DNA of 64,000 nucleotides. It comes from an uncultured Erythrobacter sp. (lineage in GTDB: Bacteria > Pseudomonadota > Alphaproteobacteria > Sphingomonadales > Sphingomonadaceae). The translations under genes were made by a program, and so were the position numbers. Shown piece after piece: positions 34,204 to 45,341 of the stretch (position 1 is its first letter; the number at the start of each line of letters is the position of its first letter). The notes below the pieces were generated by a model. It worked only from the letters and a program-made list of their open reading frames with translations, did no database searches and was not told the origin of the DNA. The DNA lies in the NCBI GenBank assembly GCA_947498065.1, contig CANMIS010000001.1, positions 248,001 through 312,000 of the forward strand, in the 5' to 3' direction.

Positions 34204-35330
34204 TTCCAGTTGAACTGGGTGGGCGCAGCTATGACGTCACTATTGATCACGGACTGCTGAGTGATTTTGCGCGCGTCGGCGAGCCTTTCTTCAAGAGCTA
34301 TGGCGCGGCTGGAAGTACTCCGCAGCGCGCGGTGCCATTTGTTGCCGATACCGCCACCAAACGGATTTACGGTGATGCCATTGAGGGCTCGCTTCAATCG
34401 GCTGGTTTTGCCGCAGACTGGTTTGTGGTTGAACCGGGCGAAGGCGCAAAGTCTTGGAGCGTCTTAGAGAAGCTGACCGATTGGCTGCTCGAGATTGGCA
34501 TAGAGCGGGGGGACAATGTCTTTGCGCTGGGCGGCGGAGTTGTCGGCGACCTTACTGGGTTTGCCTGCTCTGTTCTGAAACGCGGATGCGGCTTTGTGCA
34601 AATCCCCACTACTCTGCTTGCCCAAGTGGATAGCTCGGTTGGCGGTAAGACCGCGATCAACACCGGCGCGGGAAAGAACCTGATCGGGGCATTTCATCAA
34701 CCCAATGCGGTTCTAATCGACCCTGAAACACTCGCCACTTTGCCGCCGCGCGAGATGGGCGCAGGCTATGCCGAAGTGCTGAAATACGGCCTGCTAGGCG
34801 ATGCAGAATTCTTCGACTGGTTGGAGGAAAATGGCGCCAATGTGATCGCGCGCGAGCCAGAGGCCCTCACCCATGCGATAGCCACCAGCATCCGCGCCAA
34901 GGCGCGCATTGTCGCCGAGGACGAACGCGAGCTTTTCGGCAGGCGCGCTTTGCTCAATCTGGGCCACACTTTCGGGCACGCTTTGGAGGCGGAAACCGGC
35001 TTTTCGCAGGAACTGCTCCACGGCGAAGGCGTCGCGCTCGGCATGGTGCTCGCCGCCCGATATTCCGCGCGGCGTGGACACTTCAGCATGGCGGATGCCG
35101 ACCGCGCCAAACAGGCGCTGGAGAATGCAGGGCTCAGATCAGAAATCAGCGGGCTTGGCCTGTCATGCGGCGGTGCCAAGCTCGTCGATCACATGCGGCA
35201 TGACAAGAAAATGGCCGGCGGCACGCTGCCATTCCTGTTGCTCAATGCGATTGGCGAGGCCTTTGTCGCGCGCGATGTCGAGCTCGCCGATGTTGCTGTG
35301 TTTTTGGATGAGCAGTTGGCTGCAGGCTAA
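34194..35330 (+). CDS. aroB: 3-dehydroquinate synthase
   Basis: Second step of the shikimate pathway, NAD- and zinc-dependent. The 378-residue protein shows ALGGGVVGDLTGFACSV near residue 108, PTTLLAQVDSSVGGKTAIN, and the zinc ligands in NLGHTFGHALEAETG and LLHGEGVALGMVL. The start ATG at 34194 overlaps the aroK end by ten bases, so the two are translated together. This is the standard aroK-aroB pair. Confidence 0.98.
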   Translation: MHVIPVELGGRSYDVTIDHGLLSDFARVGEPFFKSYGAAGSTPQRAVPFVADTATKRIYGDAIEGSLQSAGFAADWFVVEPGEGAKSWSVLEKLTDWLLEIGIERGDNVFALGGGVVGDLTGFACSVLKRGCGFVQIPTTLLAQVDSSVGGKTAINTGAGKNLIGAFHQPNAVLIDPETLATLPPREMGAGYAEVLKYGLLGDAEFFDWLEENGANVIAREPEALTHAIATSIRAKARIVAEDERELFGRRALLNLGHTFGHALEAETGFSQELLHGEGVALGMVLAARYSARRGHFSMADADRAKQALENAGLRSEISGLGLSCGGAKLVDHMRHDKKMAGGTLPFLLLNAIGEAFVARDVELADVAVFLDEQLAAG

Positions 35331-35344
35331 CTGCGAGCGGAAGC

Positions 35345-35617
35345 TCAGCCCCGCGTGGGCAGCTTTGCGACCTTGTCCGGCAGTCCTTCAAGCGCGGCCT
35401 TGATCCGCTCTTGCTCGATCAGCATGGCGTCATGCTCCGCAAACAAGCGCTCTATGTCGGGCCGCCGTTTTAGGAGCGTGTGCGCAATCCCTGGCGCCAG
35501 GCTTTCGCCATCACCGATTTGTCCAAGCAAAGCCGCCAAGTCACTGCATGTCGCCTCCTCTGGAGAGCGAAAATAGTGACCTTTGCTGTCAAAAAATCCT
35601 GTGCCTTGCTTTGCCAT
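35345..35617 (-). CDS. Small conserved-looking cytoplasmic protein, unknown function
   Basis: A 90-residue protein without signal or membrane helix. It has an N-terminal MAKQGTGFFDSKGHYFRSPEEAT, one cysteine, and a predicted helical, charged C-terminal half (DIERLFAEHDAMLIEQERIKAALEGL). I do not recognise the family. It converges on aroB with a 14-base gap and is separated from pccA by about 230 bases. Confidence 0.5.
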   Translation of the reverse strand: MAKQGTGFFDSKGHYFRSPEEATCSDLAALLGQIGDGESLAPGIAHTLLKRRPDIERLFAEHDAMLIEQERIKAALEGLPDKVAKLPTRG

Positions 35618-35849
35618 TTCGACCCCTCGAATGGCCCCGCTGATTCGGGACGAGGTGAAAGCTTGCCATCAATATTGCAATTGGCCAGCGAATTCGAAAG
35701 ATTGTCGCGTTCCAACAAGTGCCGCGTCCGAATTTGGCACAGCCAAACCAGACTTGTTTTATAGAAATGGAATAATCTTGCGCAGGAAAGCAAAAGAAAC
35801 GGTGAGTTTCTTAAAACGCAACACCTCGATTGTCTAAAGCGGCGGCGCT

Positions 35850-37868
35850 CTATTCAAGCTCGAGGATCACTGCATCAACTGCCAGGCTCTCACCTTCGGC
35901 CGCGTTGACCTTAGCAATTGTGCCTTCTTTTTCAGCGCGAAGGATGTTTTCCATCTTCATCGCCTCAACTGTGGCCAATGGCTGTCCTGGCTGAACTTCG
36001 TCGCCCTCGCCCACGTGGAGCTTCACCAGCAAGCCAGGCATTGGGCAGATCAGCATTTTGGACAGATCTGGAGGGATCTTCTCGATCATATGTTCAGCCA
36101 GCGGAGCGATACTAGCAGGCAAAACCAGTGCATCATGCGACGCACCGCGTGTGGTAATCCGCCAGCGCACTCCGCTGCGTTCGATCTGAATGCCGATATC
36201 ATTCTCGCCCGTGACCTCGGCGGAGCGCATGCCGGGCACCCAATCCCAGGTCCCGCGAATTGCCACGCCATCAACGGTCGCACCGCCTTCTTCGAGCAGC
36301 ACGTCGAACGCGCGATCACCGATCTTCACCGACCAGTCAGAGGGCGGGTTTGGCATCGTCGCCATCTGCCCAGAAATCTGCTGAGCCCGGACGCGCTCGG
36401 TGAACTCCGCCCCGGCAAACAACGCCGCAAGCTGGCGCATAAAGGCGTCATCCGCAGGCGCGCCTTCAAAACCATCGGGATATTCTTCGGCGATAAAGCC
36501 AGTGGTTAGCTCGCCTGAGCGAAACCGTTCATGCTGCATAATCGCGCTAAGGAAATCGACATTGTGCCCCAGCCCCTTGAGCCGGAAATTGTCGAGCGCT
36601 TTGATCTGCTTATCCGCCGCCTCATCGCGCGTCTCGCCCCATGTGATCAGCTTGGCGATCATCGGGTCGTAGAACATGGAAACCTCGCCGCCCTCATAGA
36701 CGCCGTCATCGACCCGTACGCCATCAACGCCGCGGCGGCCGTTGGCGCTGCCATCGTCGGTCCAGCCAGCAAGCGGCGGCTGATATTCAACCAAACGGCC
36801 CGTGCTGGGCAGGAACCCGCGATAGGGGTCTTCGGCATAGACCCGGTTCTCAATGGACCAGCCTTCAATACCGATGTCATCCTGCGTTATCGCCAGCTCT
36901 TCACCAGCGGCCACGCGGATCATCTGTTCGACCAGATCAATCCCCGTGATTGCTTCGGTCACCGGGTGTTCAACCTGAAGGCGGGTGTTCATTTCGAGGA
37001 AGTAGAAGCTCTCGCCGGTCGGATCTGCACCGCTGACGATCAGCTCAACCGTGCCGGCAGAATGGTAATCCACCGCACGCGAGAGAGCGACTGATTGCTC
37101 GCCCATGGCTTTGCGCATTTTTGGCGTAACGAACGGCGACGGCGCTTCTTCCACCACCTTTTGGTGGCGGCGCTGAATGCTGCACTCACGCTCGTTTAGG
37201 TAAAGAATATTGCCGTACTTATCGCCCAATATCTGGATTTCGATATGGCGCGGGTTCTCGATGAATTTCTCGATGAAAACGCGGTCATCGCCGAAGGAAT
37301 TCAGCCCTTCTCGCTTAGTGGCTTCAAAGCCCTCACGCACGTCCTTTGCAGACCACGCGAGGCGCATGCCCTTGCCCCCGCCACCAGCGGAGGCCTTCAT
37401 CATGACCGGATAGGTGATCTCGTTCGCGATCTCGACGGCGTGATCCGTGTCGCGGATTTCCCCGACAAAACCCGGCACAACGTTGACGCCTGCTTCCTTG
37501 GCAAGCTTCTTCGATTCAATCTTGTCGCCCATCGCCGCGATCGCGCCAGCTGGCGGACCGATGAAAGCGATGTTTTCCGCCGCAAGCGCTTCGACGAAGC
37601 TCGCCCGCTCGGAGAGAAATCCATAGCCAGGATGCACCGCTTCAGCGCCAGTTTCTTTGCAAGCCGCAATGATTTTTTCCGGGATCAAATAGCTCTCTGC
37701 TGCGGGAGCTGGCCCGATATGCACCGCCTCATCCGCCATTTTCACAAACGGCGCGCGCGCATCCGCGTCGGAATAGACGGCGACCGTCGCAATACCCATC
37801 CGGCGGGCGGTCTTGATAACTCGGCAAGCGATTTCACCGCGATTGGCAATCAGGATCTTGGAAAACAA
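35850..37868 (-). CDS. pccA: Propionyl-CoA carboxylase alpha subunit (biotin carboxylase and carrier)
   Basis: Carboxylates its own biotin and hands the CO2 to PccB, making methylmalonyl-CoA from propionyl-CoA. The 672-residue protein has the ATP-grasp biotin carboxylase domain (KILIANRGEIACRV start, KASAGGGGKGMRLAW near residue 160, FLEMNTRLQVEHPVTE near 290) and a C-terminal carrier with the biotin lysine in VEAMKMENIL. No ATG fits; the family beginning FSKILIANRGE follows a TTG at 37868, which I take as the start. It ends the minus-strand propionate cluster. Confidence 0.93.
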   Translation of the reverse strand: MFSKILIANRGEIACRVIKTARRMGIATVAVYSDADARAPFVKMADEAVHIGPAPAAESYLIPEKIIAACKETGAEAVHPGYGFLSERASFVEALAAENIAFIGPPAGAIAAMGDKIESKKLAKEAGVNVVPGFVGEIRDTDHAVEIANEITYPVMMKASAGGGGKGMRLAWSAKDVREGFEATKREGLNSFGDDRVFIEKFIENPRHIEIQILGDKYGNILYLNERECSIQRRHQKVVEEAPSPFVTPKMRKAMGEQSVALSRAVDYHSAGTVELIVSGADPTGESFYFLEMNTRLQVEHPVTEAITGIDLVEQMIRVAAGEELAITQDDIGIEGWSIENRVYAEDPYRGFLPSTGRLVEYQPPLAGWTDDGSANGRRGVDGVRVDDGVYEGGEVSMFYDPMIAKLITWGETRDEAADKQIKALDNFRLKGLGHNVDFLSAIMQHERFRSGELTTGFIAEEYPDGFEGAPADDAFMRQLAALFAGAEFTERVRAQQISGQMATMPNPPSDWSVKIGDRAFDVLLEEGGATVDGVAIRGTWDWVPGMRSAEVTGENDIGIQIERSGVRWRITTRGASHDALVLPASIAPLAEHMIEKIPPDLSKMLICPMPGLLVKLHVGEGDEVQPGQPLATVEAMKMENILRAEKEGTIAKVNAAEGESLAVDAVILELE

Positions 37869-37949
37869 ATTGGGCCCCCGGGCGTGAAGAATAATGACAG
37901 GCGCTATGCCGCCTTGAGGCGCGCCAAGCAAGACGGCTGCGGTGTTGTC

Positions 37950-38348
37950 TTAAGCAGGACTGTCTGCAAGCGAGCGCAATTCCTGTGTCCGCGCTTCGGT
38001 TAGGCTGGTCTTGCAGGTGGAAACAAGCAGCGGCTCCATTGAGCCACCGCGCGCGGCATAACCCTCCACCCGGCAATGCGCATCGCGATATTTCAGCCAA
38101 GCGCGCTGCGAGGCGAGCAGACTTTCAAAATAGCCGGGACGCTCGTCCCAATCGGGCTGCCAACCTTCATCGCGCGATTTCATCACTGCCGAGGTCATCG
38201 CCCATTGCTCATTGAGCTTTTTGTCGGCGGCTATGAAGTCATTAAGCGCGCAGATATTCATCTCTTGCTGAATGCCTTGATCGGCCTTTTCTTGGTCACA
38301 AGCTGGCACGTAGTCAGCCTGTAGCAGCAGCAGGAGAGCTTCGATCAT
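37950..38348 (-). CDS. LprI-like (DUF1311) protein, copy 1
   Basis: A 132-residue protein with the lysozyme-inhibitor LprI N-terminal-type pattern: YVPACDQEKADQGIQQEMNICA, a central helical stretch, SQRAWLKYRDAHC, then a fourth cysteine in LLVSTCKTSLTEARTQELRSL. The four cysteines suggest two disulfides and export, yet the N-terminus (MIEALLLLLQADY) is short and has no positive charge, so it is a poor signal peptide. Its ATG overlaps the upstream demethylase stop by four bases. It is paralogous to the gene at 40256-40660. Confidence 0.72.
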   Translation of the reverse strand: MIEALLLLLQADYVPACDQEKADQGIQQEMNICALNDFIAADKKLNEQWAMTSAVMKSRDEGWQPDWDERPGYFESLLASQRAWLKYRDAHCRVEGYAARGGSMEPLLVSTCKTSLTEARTQELRSLADSPA

Positions 38349-39154
38349 GTCTGGTCCTTTCGCGCGGCAAATGCGCTGAGGCTAGCTGCATAATGCGGCG
38401 CGCCTCGCCGGTCACCCTCATTTGCCAGAAGGGTCTGAGCCGCCACCGCAAGGCGAGCGATATCGGCATTGCTCAGCGCGCCGAGCGGTTCGATGTAAAT
38501 GCCAATGGTGAACAGGATTGCACCGGAATTCGGCAGGCGGCGCAGAGTCTGCCGCTCTGAGCGGACAAACAGGGTTTCGCCTGCATTCTCCGGCGTGACA
38601 TGGGCAAAGGCGATTGGTGCGGGCTTATCCGCGAGCCAGCGTTTCTCACCGGTGGGCGCGATAAACCAATTGCAGCGGCCATAAATTTGGCCGGGCTGAA
38701 GGTTCGCCATAAAGTGATCGACGCCGCTCGCCAACTGCTCTTCATAGCCAGCAATCGGCGCATGCAGCGCGCGCAAAGGCAGCCCCATTTTGTCGGCTGG
38801 ACGCCAATCGCTAGGCCACGCCACGGCCGTTCCGATCAAGCGATATTGCTCCTCGCCATCAAACCGGGTGAGCAGGCACATGTCCTCATGGTGAGCTATT
38901 GCCGCCTCGATAAGGCCGCCTTTGAGGCCCAGCATTTCGGCCAATTCTTCGCCCGGCTCCAAGGCCTTTGCGGTCAGCTGAGCGCCCTCTGAAAATTCTG
39001 CGAAACCTTTGCGCCGTGCGGCTATATCAGGATTTGGTTGGAGCCAGTTGTCCTCGGAGAGTTTGCTAAGGCCCATCTTAAGCTGCCCCCCGCCGCGCGC
39101 ATTGGGCAAAAGCTCATCGACGGAGAAACCGAGGGTCAATGTTCTACCCGTCAC
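38345..39154 (-). CDS. Haem-dependent oxidative N-demethylase family protein (DUF3445)
   Basis: A protein of up to 269 residues from the HODM family, whose characterised members oxidise dimethylamine-type substrates with a haem and Fe-S/flavin partner. The strongest mark is RSERQTLRRLPNSGAILF then TIGIYIEPL near residues 205-232; GRCNWFIAPTGEKRWL is also typical. Substrate here is unknown. The longest frame starts with GTG at 39154 inside an intergenic repeat. A TTG at 39139 would give a start closer to the conserved LGFSVDELLP, so the 5' end is uncertain. It overlaps the LprI-like gene downstream. Confidence 0.82.
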   Translation of the reverse strand: MTGRTLTLGFSVDELLPNARGGGQLKMGLSKLSEDNWLQPNPDIAARRKGFAEFSEGAQLTAKALEPGEELAEMLGLKGGLIEAAIAHHEDMCLLTRFDGEEQYRLIGTAVAWPSDWRPADKMGLPLRALHAPIAGYEEQLASGVDHFMANLQPGQIYGRCNWFIAPTGEKRWLADKPAPIAFAHVTPENAGETLFVRSERQTLRRLPNSGAILFTIGIYIEPLGALSNADIARLAVAAQTLLANEGDRRGAPHYAASLSAFAARKDQT

Positions 39155-39231
39155 CCCAGCGCACGCTGGGGTCCAAGGCGGCTAAATCCTGCATTAACCG
39201 CCAGAGATCCCAGCTTTCGCTGGGGTGACGG
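39148..39231. repeat. Interspersed palindromic repeat pair, family 1
   Basis: CCGTCACCCCAGC (39148-39160) and GCTGGGGTGACGG (39219-39231) are perfect 13-base inverted arms. Inside are two smaller hairpins, CCCCAGC-GCA-CGCTGGGG-like at 39154-39171 and CCCAGC-TTTC-GCTGGG at 39209-39224. It resembles the small mobile intergenic repeats common in alphaproteobacterial genomes. It separates bioB from the demethylase gene and covers the latter's possible GTG start. Confidence 0.8.
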
Positions 39232-39244
39232 TTGGCAGATACGA

Positions 39245-40255
39245 TCACTCCGCGGGCTCACTCACCTTGCACGCTCTCATCGGCTCCTCTTGCTGGAGCG
39301 CAGATAAGCCAAGCTTCGCAAACAAAGCGCCATCGCTATCATCGCCCGCATTGGGCGCGGTCAGCAGCTTGTCTCCGGTGAAGATCGAATTTGCGCCTGC
39401 AAGGAAACACAGCGCCTGCGTGGCCTCGCTCATGCTCTCGCGTCCGGCGGACAGCCGCACCATGCTCATCGGCATCGTAATCCGGGCCACCGCAACGGTG
39501 CGCACAAATTCAATATCATCGATCTTGGCGAGCGGTGTGTCCGCCAGCATATCGCCCAGCACTGTGCCCTTTACCGGTACCAGCGCATTCACCGGCACGC
39601 TCTCAGGATGGGCTTCCAAAGTCGCCAAAGTATGCACGAAGCCGACGCGGTCCTCGCGCGTTTCGCCCATGCCGACGATCCCGCCCGAGCAGACATTGAT
39701 CCCGGCATTGCGGACGTGATCGAGCGTTTCGATCCGCTCATCAAAACCGCGCGTGCTGATGACGCGCTCGTAATATTCCGGGCTGCTGTCGATGTTGTGA
39801 TTGTAATAATCGAGGCCCGCCTCGGCCAGCATATCCGCCTGTTTCGGGGTCAGCATGCCGAGCGTCATGCAGGTTTCAAGACCCATCTCCCGCACGCCTT
39901 TTACGATCTCGACAATTGCGGGCATGTCGCGGTCTTTGGGATTGCGCCAGGCGGCGCCCATGCAGAACCGCTGGCTGCCGTGATCCTTTGCCTGAGCCGC
40001 GGATTGCAGGACAGCCTGCACATCCATCAGCTTGGTCGCCTCTACCCCGCTATCCGCATGCACAGACTGACTGCAATAGCCGCAATCCTCTGGGCACCCG
40101 CCGGTCTTGATCGACAGCAGAGTGCACAGTTGCACCTGCTCTGGCGGATGGTTCTCGCGGTGAGTGCTCGCGGCTTGGAACAAAAGCTCGGTAAATGGCA
40201 GGTCAAACAGGCCCGCAATCTCTTGGCGGGTCCAATCGTTACGTATCGGGGTCAC
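39245..40255 (-). CDS. bioB: Biotin synthase
   Basis: A 336-residue radical-SAM enzyme that inserts sulfur into dethiobiotin. The 4Fe-4S motif is Cys54, Cys58 and Cys61 in [14 protein letters not shown]. The arginine and cysteine ligands of the 2Fe-2S cluster appear later ([11 protein letters not shown]). Start is GTG at 40255, directly after the TAA of the upstream LprI-like gene with no gap, so translation is probably coupled. Its place among carboxylase genes suits biotin supply to PccA. No other bio genes are in the window. Confidence 0.96.
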   Translation of the reverse strand: MTPIRNDWTRQEIAGLFDLPFTELLFQAASTHRENHPPEQVQLCTLLSIKTGGCPEDCGYCSQSVHADSGVEATKLMDVQAVLQSAAQAKDHGSQRFCMGAAWRNPKDRDMPAIVEIVKGVREMGLETCMTLGMLTPKQADMLAEAGLDYYNHNIDSSPEYYERVISTRGFDERIETLDHVRNAGINVCSGGIVGMGETREDRVGFVHTLATLEAHPESVPVNALVPVKGTVLGDMLADTPLAKIDDIEFVRTVAVARITMPMSMVRLSAGRESMSEATQALCFLAGANSIFTGDKLLTAPNAGDDSDGALFAKLGLSALQQEEPMRACKVSEPAE

Positions 40256-40656
40256 TTATCTTACCTCACGGGTGTAGGCTTGGAGCTGCGCGGTGCGCGC
40301 ATCGGTGATTGCAATCATGCAGCCATTTTTGATTTCCGGCCAATCGGCCGAGCTGCCCTGCTGCGGGCCAGCCATCGCTGCGCAATGAGCGTCGCGAAAG
40401 CGCGTCCATTGCTCCTGCGCCTCGGTCAGCAGGCTGAGGTCGGTCACCGCAATATCGATCTTGCCGCGGCGCCTGTCATTAGAGACTGCCTGAGCAGCGG
40501 CATCGCCGAAAGCGTTTTCAAGGTTCTCTTCCGCTCCGCCCAAATCGAAAAAGGAGCAAGCGTTGACAGCCTCCTGAACGCCCGCCTCTGCAGCCTCTCG
40601 GTCGCAATCATTTGTGCCGATTAGGCCAGTGGTGCTGGCCAAAAGTGTAATCCAAA

Positions 40657-40660
<4 letters not shown>
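40256..40660 (-). CDS. LprI-like (DUF1311) protein, copy 2
   Basis: A 134-residue paralog of the gene at 37950-38348. It shares [19 protein letters not shown] at the front, [15 protein letters not shown] in the middle and [20 protein letters not shown] at the end, so the four cysteines are conserved. The N-terminus [15 protein letters not shown] is a short hydrophobic stretch with no basic residue. It overlaps the mutase stop by four bases and abuts the bioB start. The coupling to cytoplasmic enzymes is unusual for a lysozyme-inhibitor-like protein. Confidence 0.72.
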
Positions 40661-42810
<2,150 letters not shown>

Positions 42811-42829
42811 AGTCTAACAATATCCGTTC

Positions 42830-42907
42830 GGGCTGAGCCCGTCGAAGCCCTGCTTTTTCTGTTGCACAGATTTAGAGGGAAATGCAGCCCTTCGACAAGC
42901 TCGGGGC
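42830..42907. repeat. Interspersed palindromic repeat pair, family 2
   Basis: A 24-base arm at 42830-42853 (GGGCTGAGCCCGTCGAAGCC...) and an inverted, imperfect copy at 42884-42907 (...CCCTTCGACAAGCTCGGGGC) flank 30 bases. It is related to the widespread CTTCGACAAGCTCAG-type intergenic repeat. It lies between the mutase and the crotonase. Confidence 0.75.
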
Positions 42908-42923
42908 AAGTGCTTTGAAGGTA

Positions 42924-43697
42924 TTACGCCCCCTTAAATTCGGCCTTGCGCTTTTCGAGGAAAGCCATGCCGCCCTCTTTTGCGTCGTCGCTGGCCCCGG
43001 CAATGCGCTGGGCCTCGGCCTCTTGGACGAACACCTGTTGGACTGTGCCATCAAGCGCCAGATTGAGGTTCTCTTTGATCATGCGAATTGCCTGGGTTGG
43101 GCCATTGGCGAGCTTTTCTGCCAAGGCGCGCGCTTCGCTCATCAGCTGATCTGGCTCAACAGTTTTGTAGACGAGGCCCCACTCTTCCGCCTGCTTACCG
43201 CCGATTTTTTCGCCCAGCATCATCATACGGGTCGCGCGAGCACGGCCAATGGCGCGCGATAGCAGCCAGGTCGATCCGCCGTCAGGCACCAGGCCGATAT
43301 TGACGAAAGCCTGAAGGAAATAGGCGGATGTGCTGGCGATAGTAAAATCCGCTGCCAAAGCGAGCGAGCAGCCGACGCCAGCCGCTGGGCCGTTGACCGC
43401 ACAGATAACGGGCACGGGCGCGCGCAGCACTTGACTGATCGCGGGATTGTAGTGGTTTTGCAGCGCCTTGTGGCTGCCGCCTTTTTCGCCGGTTGAGCGC
43501 GCGGACAGGTCCGCGCCAGAGCAAAAGCCTTTGCCCTCACCTGTGATGAGCACCGCGCGGGCGTCGCCCAAATCGTAGAACACATCGCAAATCTCATCCG
43601 CCATTTGCGGCGGCATCGCATTGAGCCGGTCTGGCCGGTTGAGAGTGATCGTCAGCAATGGGCCATCGCGGGTCACGCGGATTGTTTCGTAGGTCAT
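42924..43697 (-). CDS. Enoyl-CoA hydratase/isomerase family (crotonase) protein
   Basis: A 257-residue crotonase-fold protein acting on acyl-CoA. It has GEGKGFCSGADLSAR near residue 55-68 and the oxyanion-hole VNGPAAGVGCSLALAADFTI near 103-122. The glutamates of classical hydratases are not obvious in the second half (LVPDGGSTWLLSRAIG has Asp), which fits a PaaG-like isomerase better than a hydratase. The specific reaction is not settled. It is flanked by repeats on both sides. Confidence 0.82.
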   Translation of the reverse strand: MTYETIRVTRDGPLLTITLNRPDRLNAMPPQMADEICDVFYDLGDARAVLITGEGKGFCSGADLSARSTGEKGGSHKALQNHYNPAISQVLRAPVPVICAVNGPAAGVGCSLALAADFTIASTSAYFLQAFVNIGLVPDGGSTWLLSRAIGRARATRMMMLGEKIGGKQAEEWGLVYKTVEPDQLMSEARALAEKLANGPTQAIRMIKENLNLALDGTVQQVFVQEAEAQRIAGASDDAKEGGMAFLEKRKAEFKGA

Positions 43698-43719
43698 GTC
43701 GCTGTTCTCTCCGATTTTC

Positions 43720-43793
43720 CGTCATGCTGAACTTGTTTCAGTATAACGCGTTGTTCTGTGTGCTCGTTATCCTGAAACGAGTTCAGGATGACG
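43720..43793. repeat. Interspersed palindromic repeat pair, family 3
   Basis: CGTCATGCTGAACTTGTTTC... at 43720-43741 and the inverted arm at 43772-43793 (...GAGTTCAGGATGACG) match at 19 of 22 positions or so and flank 30 bases. It is the CTGAACTTGTTTCAG-type repeat, different from the other two families nearby. It separates the crotonase from mce. Confidence 0.75.
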
Positions 43794-43801
43794 AAGAAAT
43801 A

Positions 43802-44242
43802 TCAATGCGCGCCCTTAGGCGTTTCCATAATCTCGGTCAGCATGCCTTGCATATCTTTGGGATGGACGAAAAAGATAGGCGTCCCGTGCGCTCCCGGAAT
43901 GGTCGGGCCTAGGATGCGCTTACCCTGCCCTTCGAACCACGCGCGCGCTTCATCAATATCCTCGGCCTCAAAACAGACATGATGCTGTCCGCCCAAGGGA
44001 TTTTTCGCTAGAAATGCGCTGATCGCAGTCTCACCGGGTTTCAGCTCTTCGATCAGCTCGATCTGAGTGCCATTCATGCCCGAGTGAGTGGGCGTATCGA
44101 CAAACACGACCTTAAGGCCGCGATCCTCCAGAATGATCTCATCTGAGATAGAAGTCGCGCCCATCACATCGCGATAATGCGCGATAGAGTCCGCGATGCT
44201 CGGCGTCGCAACGCCTACGTGATTAAGTCGCCCAAGTTTCAT
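43802..44242 (-). CDS. mce: Methylmalonyl-CoA epimerase
   Basis: Interconverts (S)- and (R)-methylmalonyl-CoA between the carboxylase and the mutase. A 146-residue VOC-fold protein starting LGRLNHVGVATPSIADSI. It holds metal ligands His in NHVGVA, NPLGGQHHVCFE and Glu in IELIEEL and FVHPKDMQGMLTEI. It is the expected length. Its ATG overlaps the upstream membrane gene stop by four bases. Confidence 0.95.
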   Translation of the reverse strand: MKLGRLNHVGVATPSIADSIAHYRDVMGATSISDEIILEDRGLKVVFVDTPTHSGMNGTQIELIEELKPGETAISAFLAKNPLGGQHHVCFEAEDIDEARAWFEGQGKRILGPTIPGAHGTPIFFVHPKDMQGMLTEIMETPKGAH

Positions 44243-44649
44243 GCCGTTTGTTCCTGTTCAATTCGATCCTGCGCGCTGTCCGCTGCGACGAAAAATGCGC
44301 TGCCAAATGCCGCCACGCAAATCCCTATCCAAATTACGATCCATATCTCGCGAAAGGTCACCCGCGCTTTTGCCAGACCGATGGCGCAGCTCACTATGAG
44401 CAACGCGCCAATAGTAATTAAGACCCATCCAGCGATCCGCAGTTCATCGGGCATAGAGGCCGAAGGTTCAACATAGGTTCGGGTAAAAAAGCTGGTCGTA
44501 TAGGGATCGAACTCTCCCGCCTTCCACCAAGCAATACCGATCAAAAGTGGCATCATGAAATACGCAAAAACCAAGCCGCTGGCTTTGGTCGCAGGATGGT
44601 TCGCGTCCCGGACGTACCATGGCAGCTTTGGGTCTCGCTTAAAGGTCAT
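44239..44649 (-). CDS. Four-helix-range small membrane protein, unknown function
   Basis: A 136-residue protein with about three membrane helices (GLVFAYFMMPLLIGIAWW, IAGWVLITIGALLIVSCAIGL, IWIVIWIGICVAAFGSAFFVAA) and a periplasmic or cytoplasmic loop of about 25 residues. I do not recognise the family. The ATG at 44649 is preferred; a GTG four codons upstream is possible. Its stop overlaps the mce start, so it is in the same operon. Confidence 0.6.
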   Translation of the reverse strand: MTFKRDPKLPWYVRDANHPATKASGLVFAYFMMPLLIGIAWWKAGEFDPYTTSFFTRTYVEPSASMPDELRIAGWVLITIGALLIVSCAIGLAKARVTFREIWIVIWIGICVAAFGSAFFVAADSAQDRIEQEQTA

Positions 44650-44693
44650 TGGCGAGGTCACTTTGTTTGAGGCAAAGTTGCTTCATGACGTTC

Positions 44694-45332
44694 CTATGCA
44701 TCGCCCTCACTGCAGTAATAGTCTAGGCGTCTTTCCATATAGCTATTTATCTCTTCCTCGTTTTTGCCGGTTCGTGAGCTAATCAGCACCGCGTCCCAAT
44801 CTTGTGAAAAGCGAAAATCAGCCAGTTTTCCGTTGGCTGATGCTTCAGCTGCCTTCGCTCCATCAGTTTCCAAAAACTTGTTAAACACAGATGCGTATTC
44901 ATCAGCTCCGACGATATAGAGTGCACCTTTCGTCGACTCCCAAACCTTCCTGTCACGAAAGATGCGCAAAAACTTAAGCAATCCCAGACCGTTCAGTTCT
45001 TCTTCAAACCGGTATGCGAGCATGAAGTTTCTCTCTGGCGGGAAAAGCTTCATCACATCGCCTTCGGCTTCGGTAAATTTGGCTTGGATTTCTTCAAGAT
45101 ATTTATGCGAGGGATGGTCCGGATTAACCGGCATCTGCGCGCCAGGGACTGTTGCCATCACTGCACCAGAGCCATCTCTGGGTCGAAAATCTGGCGAGGA
45201 AGAAGGTCGAGTTTCTGTTGAAGGCGATGAACCATTCGTACTCGAAAAACCGTTTTTTACTTGCCGAAGAATTGCAAACGCAATTGCTCCGGCAAAAATC
45301 AAGATACCGCCATAGAGCAATATTTGAGCCAT
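44694..45332 (-). CDS. Membrane-anchored protein of unknown function
   Basis: A 212-residue protein with one N-terminal helix (MAQILLYGGILIFAGAIAFAIL), a serine/proline-rich linker to about residue 60, and a soluble C-terminal domain of about 140 residues (FTEAEGDVMKLFPP to YMERRLDYYCSEGDA). The domain's aromatic-acidic pattern (WESTKGALYIVGADEYASVF) faintly recalls DUF4375, but I would not assign it. It lies nine bases past pccB and starts one codon after a TTG; the ATG at 45332 is chosen. Confidence 0.55.
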   Translation of the reverse strand: MAQILLYGGILIFAGAIAFAILRQVKNGFSSTNGSSPSTETRPSSSPDFRPRDGSGAVMATVPGAQMPVNPDHPSHKYLEEIQAKFTEAEGDVMKLFPPERNFMLAYRFEEELNGLGLLKFLRIFRDRKVWESTKGALYIVGADEYASVFNKFLETDGAKAAEASANGKLADFRFSQDWDAVLISSRTGKNEEEINSYMERRLDYYCSEGDA

Positions 45333-45341
45333 CAAATTACC

